Origin: Thiotrichaceae bacterium
GTDB taxonomy: Bacteria; Pseudomonadota; Gammaproteobacteria; Beggiatoales; Beggiatoaceae
Direction: 5' to 3'
Assembly (NCBI GenBank): GCA_029939505.1
Contig: JAOZSV010000022.1
Location: forward strand, 1 to 35,826
DNA: 35,826 bases
Below the pieces are notes generated by a model. That model was not told where the DNA came from and ran no database searches. It saw only the letters and a program-made list of their open reading frames with translations. Shown here piece by piece: positions 30,330 through 35,826 of this stretch. Made by a program: the position numbers and the translations under genes. Numbering within the stretch: the first letter of the stretch is position 1; each line of letters begins with the position of its first letter.

Positions 30330-31922
30330 TCACTTCAAAGCTGACGGTTTTTCTTGTACAACGGGAATGCAGTAACTGATAATCGCTTTCCCTTCGAGAG
30401 TTTCTTCTTCTGTCCTCGCTTGCGGTTTGAGGCGGTGATCAAACACAATGTAGTAGCCCTCTTGAACTTTTTCTAATTTGAGATATTTTGCCAGTTGACG
30501 TTTGCCGGCTTGATAACGTTTGTTGCCTTCCCAAATTTTAGTTTCAACAATATACTTCACTTGTTGATGTAAAATAATTAAATCCATTCGTCCACGCCCA
30601 CTCCTGACTTCGAGATACATAAACCCATGTATTTGTCGTACAAAAGCATCAAGATAACTAAATAACAGGTACTGTCCAATAAATTCTTTAGGTGTATCGG
30701 GCACTTGAAGAATTCGATAACCGGCACGGGCAATAAAATCATTGAAGTTAGCCAGCAGTAAACGCATGTTGATCCGTTCATTTGATGTTAAGTAATCCAC
30801 AAAATCGGTATCGTCTGAAAAATAGTCATCTTCTAAACCATTAAACAGCGGTTGGAAAGTTCGCATGATCCGATAATGGTAAATCGGATTCATTATCTGG
30901 CAATTTCCATCAGAATCGTGAGCAATCACCCCGTAAGTAAAGAGTTCACTGATAATCTCATTATCCAAATTAAATGGCATCGGTTGTTCTTTCAGGGCGA
31001 TTCGCATCAACGCGATTTCAAAGCGCGGATTTTGACGAATATTAGTTGTTAAATGTGAAATATTCACATTGCGTTCAATCAATATCTGTTTATGGGCTGT
31101 TTCAAAATGAGAAAGGGTAATGGTTTGTTCAAGTCCTATTTTCATTTCTTCTGTCAATATCTGCGCCAACCGATTAACAAGAAACGGTTGGCCGGCGGTT
31201 TGCTTGTGAATATTCTCAATCACTTCTGGTGCAAACACTTGCCCAACTTCGTCTGTGTATTGAGTCAAGAGTTTTTGCACTTGTGAGAGCGTGAAGTTGG
31301 ACAGTGCAAATTCATCTTGGATGTTAAAGGGCGAGATTGAACGATCATAGTTCAGTTGGGTAATGCTTTTAACACCGATAATGCCAATACTGTATGGGCA
31401 GCAGTTGGGTTCTTCTGAGAGATAAATCTCTCGCAAAACATGTAGAAAATCACTGACAACCGAGTCTGGAATCCCATCAAATTCATCAATGATGATGGTA
31501 AGGCGGTAATTTTTGAGATAGCGGCCCAGTTGTTCAAAAAAACGCTTCATTTCAATATGGGAAGTGATTGAATAACTTTCCAAAAATTGGCATAAGGCTT
31601 CATTTTGCAACTGACGAAAAAGAGTCGCTTCTTCGATTTTTTTACGAAGTTCATCTTTTAGACAAGTATAGAATTCACCCGGCGAAATGTTTTTGTATAT
31701 CTCGAAACTCAGCTTAATTGGCAAATAGGTTTCATCTAACGTGCCTAACGCCCAGCGAAAAAAAGTAGTTTTCCCGGTTTGGCGCGGCGCGAAGATGACA
31801 ATATACCGCCCCTCGGTGATGCGCCTTTTTAAATCTTTGATTTCTTCGGTGCGCGGTACCACATAGTTGCGGGCTGGATCGACAGGTCCACGAGTTTCAA
31901 AGGTGCGTGTTCGAGTTTCCAT
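30330..31922 (-). CDS. AAA-like ATPase with C-terminal PD-(D/E)xK nuclease-like domain
   Basis: The 530 residues start with an AAA_35/AAA_14-type ATPase domain. Walker A is APRQTGKTT (45-53) and Walker B is LTIIIDEFDGI near residue 140, followed by a sensor-like region GIIGVKSI and a helical lid. A winged-helix-like middle (about 300-360) follows. The C-terminal domain (about 390-510) has GRGRMDLIILHQQVKYIVETKIW, the D...ExK arrangement of the PDDEXK_9 group. Proteins of this architecture are numerous in large sulfur bacteria and some Bacteroidetes. Their function is unknown, though defence or mobile-element roles are suspected. ATG 31922 has a strong AGGAG 5 nt upstream. It is a single gene between repeats. 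Confidence 0.85.
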   Translation of the reverse strand: METRTRTFETRGPVDPARNYVVPRTEEIKDLKRRITEGRYIVIFAPRQTGKTTFFRWALGTLDETYLPIKLSFEIYKNISPGEFYTCLKDELRKKIEEATLFRQLQNEALCQFLESYSITSHIEMKRFFEQLGRYLKNYRLTIIIDEFDGIPDSVVSDFLHVLREIYLSEEPNCCPYSIGIIGVKSITQLNYDRSISPFNIQDEFALSNFTLSQVQKLLTQYTDEVGQVFAPEVIENIHKQTAGQPFLVNRLAQILTEEMKIGLEQTITLSHFETAHKQILIERNVNISHLTTNIRQNPRFEIALMRIALKEQPMPFNLDNEIISELFTYGVIAHDSDGNCQIMNPIYHYRIMRTFQPLFNGLEDDYFSDDTDFVDYLTSNERINMRLLLANFNDFIARAGYRILQVPDTPKEFIGQYLLFSYLDAFVRQIHGFMYLEVRSGRGRMDLIILHQQVKYIVETKIWEGNKRYQAGKRQLAKYLKLEKVQEGYYIVFDHRLKPQARTEEETLEGKAIISYCIPVVQEKPSALK

Positions 31923-32049
31923 ATTTTCTCCTAAAGTTTGAATCGGATTAGATTAAAAAGATTAACAAGATTAAAAACGATGAGTATCCTTTATACCTGA
32001 TAAAATTCTGAGAATAAATCCTGTTAATCCTACATCCGTGTAATCTTGT
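31923..32049. repeat. Short repeat leader between the PDDEXK and AAA genes
   Basis: The sequence resembles 26202-26345: AAAAGATTAACAAGATTAAAAACGATGAGTAT-type words followed by AATCCTGTTAATCC. The shared word order suggests the upstream regions of the WD40-caspase and AAA genes have a common repeat origin. No gene is seen. Confidence 0.55.
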
Positions 32050-32655
32050 TCAAACATCATTAGCATAAAAATCTATAATAGTTTGAAGTACACCAAGAAT
32101 CTGCGGAATATTATCAAGAAAATACTTTTTCGCATCAATCAGAATGGTTTGGTTTTCAAGTTTCAGGAATTGCCACACTTCACCATTCGTTACACAGCCA
32201 AAAATGGTTTCAATCGGTTGGTTTTCGGATTGATTAAAAATCCTGGCACCCATCATTTGTGCCGCGCATTGCCCCATATTGTTTTCGACAATATTTTGCT
32301 TGGCTTCGACGAGGGCAAATATAGGTGCTTGAATTGTATAGGTTTTCACTGCTCTGCTGATAATAAAATCACATTCTCCATTCAAGCCCTTATCCGCATC
32401 GACATCTAAAGTCTCACCCGAAAATATCGTAAAAGTACGCTGATTTTTTTCCATCATTTCCAACAAAATGGGGGCAATAATCATTTCTGATCGGGCTTTT
32501 TCACTTTTGAGTGGAAGACAAGCGCCTTTTTCCAACGTTTGTTGTAACCAATCGCTGATTTCAATATTTTTAACGCTGGGAAAAAGGTTTTGCACCGTTT
32601 CTTGTAATTGGAATGCTTTCTCTACCGTTTTAAGGGTGAAATTGCTGTAAGACAT
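32050..32655 (-). CDS. PD-(D/E)xK nuclease-like protein of unknown function
   Basis: The 201 residues show the pattern E57 (in KSEKARSEMIIAPILLE), D96 (GECDFIIS) and E117-x-K119 (ALVEAKQN), which fits a PD-(D/E)xK restriction-like core. Similar stand-alone proteins are common in cyanobacteria and Thiotrichales, often annotated hypothetical. A C-terminal helix-rich part follows FGCVTNGEVWQFLKL. ATG 32655 has AAGGAA about 8 nt upstream and begins 21 nt after the stop of the Toprim-like frameshifted gene, so the two probably form one transcript. Whether it acts as a nuclease cannot be read from the sequence. Confidence 0.75.
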   Translation of the reverse strand: MSYSNFTLKTVEKAFQLQETVQNLFPSVKNIEISDWLQQTLEKGACLPLKSEKARSEMIIAPILLEMMEKNQRTFTIFSGETLDVDADKGLNGECDFIISRAVKTYTIQAPIFALVEAKQNIVENNMGQCAAQMMGARIFNQSENQPIETIFGCVTNGEVWQFLKLENQTILIDAKKYFLDNIPQILGVLQTIIDFYANDV

Positions 32656-32676
32656 TTTTTGAGTTCCTTATGATAT

Positions 32677-33320
32677 TTAAAAATACGATGCTTTGATAAC
32701 ACTTTCCAAGTTGATTTTAAAATTTTGAAAGATTGGCATATCCATTTTATCAGGTTCACATTGTTCATCAACAATTTTTATGAGTGTTTCCATAGTTGGT
32801 TTTTCGCCAATCTTTTTTTGGATGATTTTCTTGGGGTGTTCATCACTCACCTCATTGCCAGCTAAATTTTCTAATTTTTTACAATGTTGATGCCTTCCTA
32901 AACAGCACAATATCCATGCTTCGCTGGTTGGTTTAGGTACCATTGCTACCCCATTTTTAAAACCGCTATCAATAAATCCTTGTAAAATAGAATTAACCCG
33001 TTCTTGCCAATCTGGTGATATGCCACTTTTAGTACAGTCAGCATCACGAAAGAAAATAGCAATATCATATTGTTTTTCAATGGCTATTTTTCCTAAAGCA
33101 TAAGCATTTTTATAAAAAATAGCGGTTTTTTTACCACTTTTTTTGCTGGGAAATTTGCGGGTTTTCAGCTTTTTTTTTCTTGAATCAGTTGGCTTTTGGC
33201 AATCAATCCAAAATAAGCCTTTTGATTTTGAGTATTTTGAAGAATTTGTTCAATCAGATAAATCATGGGTCCTTTTTTAATATCCGATAAATCAGAATAG
33301 GGATAATTGAGTTCTCCCAT
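32677..33320 (-). pseudogene. Toprim-like gene, out of frame at an A9 run
   Basis: ATG 33320 has a good AGGAAG Shine-Dalgarno and gives MGELNYPYSDLSDIKKGPM...AKSQLIQEKK. At a run of nine A (33170-33178, T9 on the + strand) the frame runs into TGA. In another frame the protein continues KLKTRKFPSKKSGKKTAIFYKN...YDIAIFFRDADCTKSG...VAMVPKPTSEAWILCCL to a stop at 32677. A tenth A (or two fewer) would restore one protein of about 214 residues. The FFRDADxT and KPTSEAW segments suggest a Toprim-like or related metal-binding protein, but I cannot name the family with certainty. An internal ATG at 32943 could still make an 88-aa piece. Confidence 0.65.
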
Positions 33321-33585
33321 ATCCGTCTTCCTTTAGTGCATATGTCGCAGGAAGAATCACTACGCTTGCTGATGCAAGAATCTCGTGATGGACTTTTAAA
33401 AAAATTGGGTAAGCACTAGTACATTGTTAATTTTAATTTGTCTGCTGATAAAAAAAGACCTGACAGGTTTTGGAAACCTGTCAGGTATGATTCATCTGGA
33501 ATTTATTTCATGCACATTCCTTAGAAACAACTTTAACGAAATCTGTTATTCTGTTAAAAACTCTCTATCATTCCACTACCTGCCC
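33321..33585. repeat. Gap between bioB and the Toprim-like gene
   Basis: It contains a tiny + strand frame (33342-33419, 25 codons) with no Shine-Dalgarno, which I do not call as a gene, and a hairpin with ACCTGACAGGTTT / AAACCTGTCAGGT arms (33458-33486). The hairpin lies about 100 nt beyond the bioB stop and is followed on the - strand by a TTTTTT run, so it could terminate bioB transcription. Confidence 0.55.
33458..33486 (-). terminator. Probable terminator hairpin downstream of bioB
   Basis: There are perfect 13-bp arms around a TGG/CCA loop. On the - strand the stem is followed by TCTTTTTTTATC, giving the U-run of an intrinsic terminator. It belongs to a palindrome style also seen at 3012-3175 and 10572-10604. 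Confidence 0.6.
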
Positions 33586-34545
33586 CTACTGTTCCAATGA
33601 AATGCCCAAGCGTTTAAACAACTGGTAATCATGCTCAACCCCAGGATTATCCGTCGTTAACAGTTTTTCGCCAAAAAAAACAGAATTAGCCCCAGCAAAA
33701 AAACATAATGCTTGTAATTCATCACTCATTTCAGTTCGTCCAGCAGATAAACGTATATGAGAAGCTGGCATTAAAATACGTGCCGTTCCAATGCAGCGCA
33801 CTATATCAAACGGATCAGGTTTTGACGCATTTTCTAAAGGGGTTCCTGCCACCGGAATCAACTGATTCATTGGAACACTATCCGGGTGTTCCGGTAAATT
33901 AGCTAATTGGTGCAGAAGGGCAGCGCGATCAGCCATACTTTCACCTAGTCCAATAATACCGCCACAACACACCTTTAAATGAGCATTACGCACATTAGCA
34001 AGTGTATCAAGACGATCCTGATAAGTATGCGTGCTAACAATTTTCTCATAATAGGCGGCTGAAGTATCCAGATTATGGTTATAATAATCCAACCCCGCCG
34101 CCTTTAATTGTTCCGCTTGTTCACGATCAAGCATCCCCAAAGTCAGACAGGTTTCTAAGCCAAGGGCTTTAACGGCTTTTATGATTTCCAAGATTTTTGG
34201 AAAATCTTTCCGTTTTGGGCTTCGCCATGCCGCGCCCATACAAAAGCGTGTTGCGCCCTTCGCTTTAGCCTCTTTTGCCTCGGAAACAATGGCTTCCAAT
34301 TCCATTAAAGGTTGAGGTTGAAGGGCAGAATTAGAATGTACACTTTGTGAACAGTAACTACAATCTTCTGAACACGCGCCCGTTTTAATATTTAACAAGC
34401 TACTTAATTGCACTTGATTCGTTTTAAAATAAACACGATGAATCTCTTGTGCTGAAAAAATTAAATCAAAAAGTGGACGATTCAGTAATTCAATCACCTC
34501 ATCAAGAAGCCAATCGGAACGTTTTAATAAACCGTTATTCATCAT
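33586..34545 (-). CDS. bioB: Biotin synthase
   Basis: BioB is a radical-SAM enzyme that inserts sulfur into dethiobiotin as the last step of biotin synthesis. The 319 residues are slightly short against E. coli (346) but complete. The radical-SAM cysteines C58, C62 and C65 lie in [10 protein letters not shown]. Further hallmarks are [34 protein letters not shown] and the cluster-ligand Arg in RLSAGR. The start MMNN at 34545 lies 9 nt after the preceding gene's stop. No other bio gene is in the window. The pairing with a succinate dehydrogenase subunit is unusual and probably reflects co-transcription only. Confidence 0.97.
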   Translation of the reverse strand: MMNNGLLKRSDWLLDEVIELLNRPLFDLIFSAQEIHRVYFKTNQVQLSSLLNIKTGACSEDCSYCSQSVHSNSALQPQPLMELEAIVSEAKEAKAKGATRFCMGAAWRSPKRKDFPKILEIIKAVKALGLETCLTLGMLDREQAEQLKAAGLDYYNHNLDTSAAYYEKIVSTHTYQDRLDTLANVRNAHLKVCCGGIIGLGESMADRAALLHQLANLPEHPDSVPMNQLIPVAGTPLENASKPDPFDIVRCIGTARILMPASHIRLSAGRTEMSDELQALCFFAGANSVFFGEKLLTTDNPGVEHDYQLFKRLGISLEQ

Positions 34546-34554
34546 TTTTTAAAT

Positions 34555-35298
34555 TTAAGAAGTCAATGTCGCAGATAAATACTCGCGATTAAGACGAGCA
34601 ATATGATCTAATGAGATATTTTTTGGACATTCAAAAGAACAGGCACCCGTGTTAGTACATGCACCAAAACCCTCTTTATCCATTTGGGCAACCATTCTTT
34701 CAACCCTTAATTTTTTTTCCATCTGCCCTTGTGGTAATAGGGCAAAATGTGACACTTTAGCGGCAACAAAAAGCATGGCAGACGCATTTTTACAAACCGC
34801 AACGCAAGCGCCGCAACCAATACAATCCGCCGCATCAAAAGCCTCTTTCACCTTTTCATTAGAAATCGGAATGACATTCGCATCAGGTGCGGAACCCGTA
34901 TTGACAGAAATATAACCGCCTGCTTGAATGATTCTATCAAAAGCGGAGCGATCGACGATTAAATCTTTAATCACTGGAAAGGGTTTCGCTCGCCAAGGTT
35001 CGATATAAATCGTCTCTCCCTCTTTGAAAGAACGCATATGCAATTGGCAAGCAGTCACACTTTGTTCTGTGCCGTGTGCTCTGCCGTTAATATATAAACT
35101 ACACATTCCACATATTCCCTCACGACAATCGTGATCAAAAGCCACAGGCTCCTCGCCTTTCTTTAACAACTTTTCGTTTAAAATATCCAGCATTTCAAGG
35201 AAAGATAATTCTGGGATAATATCTGTCAGCGTATAATCTTTCAGCTCGCCGGGAGTATTTCTATTTTTTTGTCGCCAAATTTTAAGATGTATTTTCAT
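34555..35298 (-). CDS. sdhB: Succinate dehydrogenase/fumarate reductase iron-sulfur subunit
   Basis: The 247-residue subunit B carries electrons between the flavoprotein subunit and the membrane quinone site. All three clusters are visible: [2Fe-2S] at C58, C63, C66 and C84 (CREGICGMC ... TAC), [4Fe-4S] at C159, C162, C165 and C169 ([11 protein letters not shown]), and [3Fe-4S] at C214, C220 and C224 ([12 protein letters not shown]). The spacing and the [16 protein letters not shown] segment point to the type with a single di-heme membrane subunit (B-type) rather than E. coli SdhB. This typing is an inference. GAGAGA lies just upstream of ATG 35298. sdhA and sdhC, which normally precede it, are not within the 528 nt upstream. 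Confidence 0.93.
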   Translation of the reverse strand: MKIHLKIWRQKNRNTPGELKDYTLTDIIPELSFLEMLDILNEKLLKKGEEPVAFDHDCREGICGMCSLYINGRAHGTEQSVTACQLHMRSFKEGETIYIEPWRAKPFPVIKDLIVDRSAFDRIIQAGGYISVNTGSAPDANVIPISNEKVKEAFDAADCIGCGACVAVCKNASAMLFVAAKVSHFALLPQGQMEKKLRVERMVAQMDKEGFGACTNTGACSFECPKNISLDHIARLNREYLSATLTS

Positions 35299-35826
35299 CT
35301 ATCTCTCAGAATTTAGAAAATGATAACCTCATAAAGTGTTGAAGTTTTTAGTATATGGAGTCGAAAACTAAAGCATTCGAGACAAAGAGTTTTTGTAACT
35401 ACTCCGCCTTGAAATCAATTTCAAGGCTGATAGCTAAAGCAGGCTAAAGCCCGCTAAATGATTTAATTAGAGCCTCTTGCAAAACTCGCTTTTTCGAGTT
35501 TAGATTTAGAAATCCGATTTTTGAAAAAATCGGATTTCTTAAACATCGTGTGTTTCTTCAAGCTTAGAAATCCGATTTTTTTCTTTCTTAAACATCCTGT
35601 GTTCAGAGTTTTGCAAGAACCTCATTAGTCTGCTTTAACAGACTATTCGAGGCGAAAGTTTTTTCTTTAAAAAAACTTTCGCCTCGAAAACAACAAGCAC
35701 TATAACTACAAGCACTATAACTACAAGGATTATTTATAAGAAAGGATAATCACTCGGTATTTTTTAAATAATTGATTTATAATCGTTTTTTATCTATCCT
35801 TTCTTATAAATAATCCTTGTAGTTAT
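35299..35826. repeat. Repeat cluster upstream of sdhB to the window end
   Basis: There is no gene in these 528 bases. GTAACTACTCCGCCTTGAAATCAATTTCAAGGCTGA lies at about 35396-35431. Outer arms TTGCAAAACTC (about 35474) and GAGTTTTGCAA (about 35605-35617) enclose two AGAAATCCGATTTTT hairpins (about 35506-35540 and 35564-35594). A perfect TTCGAGGCGAAAG hairpin is at 35646-35688. The terminal inverted repeat 35717-35826 is listed separately. The sdhB promoter must lie close to 35300-35390, but no clear -35/-10 pair stood out. Confidence 0.75.
35717..35826. repeat. Perfect 32-bp inverted repeat at the window edge
   Basis: Left arm 35717-35748 (ATAACTACAAGGATTATTTA...) and right arm 35795-35826 are exact complements around a 46-bp AT-rich loop. 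CACTATAACTACAAG units precede the left arm (35698-35716), a 15-bp direct repeat. The right arm ends exactly at the window end, so the repeat may extend further. It looks like a MITE or extragenic palindrome. Confidence 0.8.

Noticed and set aside
33342-33419. 25-codon + strand frame between bioB and the Toprim-like gene
   Set aside because: No Shine-Dalgarno and no recognisable family. It could be a gene fragment, but the sequence alone does not support calling it.
1-35826. tRNA, rRNA and riboswitch candidates
   Set aside because: I looked for cloverleaf-like and known leader patterns and saw only simple palindromes. A covariance-model scan would be decisive and could not be run.

Overview
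The window looks like a chromosomal segment of a gammaproteobacterium related to the large sulfur bacteria (Thiotrichales: Beggiatoa, Thioploca, Thiomargarita and relatives). This is an inference. It rests on the gammaproteobacterial gene order uppS-cdsA-dxr-rseP-bamA-skp-lpxD-fabZ-lpxA, on AT-rich intergenic DNA packed with short palindromic and heptamer repeats, and on accessory families such as secreted WD40-caspase, CHASE2-only, XisH/XisI and AAA-PDDEXK proteins. No rRNA or tRNA gene, CRISPR array or intact transposase was seen.

Region 1 (1-10.3 kb, + strand) is the envelope housekeeping block. UppS and Dxr serve isoprenoid and undecaprenyl-phosphate supply, CdsA phospholipid synthesis, RseP the sigma-E envelope stress pathway, BamA and Skp outer-membrane protein assembly, and LpxD, FabZ and LpxA lipid A and fatty acid synthesis. 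Coding regions are intact, but most of the gaps that are usually short have been filled by nested palindromes. At two junctions (cdsA/dxr and fabZ/lpxA) the next gene appears to start with TTG inside a TTGA overlap.

Region 2 (10.3-20.8 kb) holds a secreted protein with a Pro/Glu/Thr-rich acidic tail, a pullulanase that begins with the C-terminal domain of an alpha-amylase (apparently a beheaded amylopullulanase), a permease with its small CxxC thioredoxin-like partner, a PiT phosphate transporter and a CHASE2-only membrane protein. Between the pullulanase and the permease lies a roughly 430-bp set of palindromes nested inside one another.

Region 3 (20.8-33.3 kb, almost all - strand) reads like a defence or conflict island. 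It contains a compact five-gene operon (Panacea antitoxin, putative toxin, 101-aa unknown, XisH, XisI), a secreted 13-repeat WD40-caspase, a decayed second WD40-caspase copy, and a PARIS-like AriA ATPase plus AriB/DUF4435 Toprim pair preceded by a frameshifted antitoxin-like gene. Beyond these are an AAA-PDDEXK protein, a frameshifted Toprim-like gene and a PDDEXK-like protein. Two genes are out of frame exactly at A9 runs, which suggests homopolymer slippage, recent inactivation or assembly error. A 95-bp repeat brackets the PARIS-like operon.

Region 4 (33.6-35.8 kb) returns to metabolism with biotin synthase and a succinate dehydrogenase/fumarate reductase iron-sulfur subunit, then ends in repeats and a perfect 32-bp inverted repeat at the window edge.
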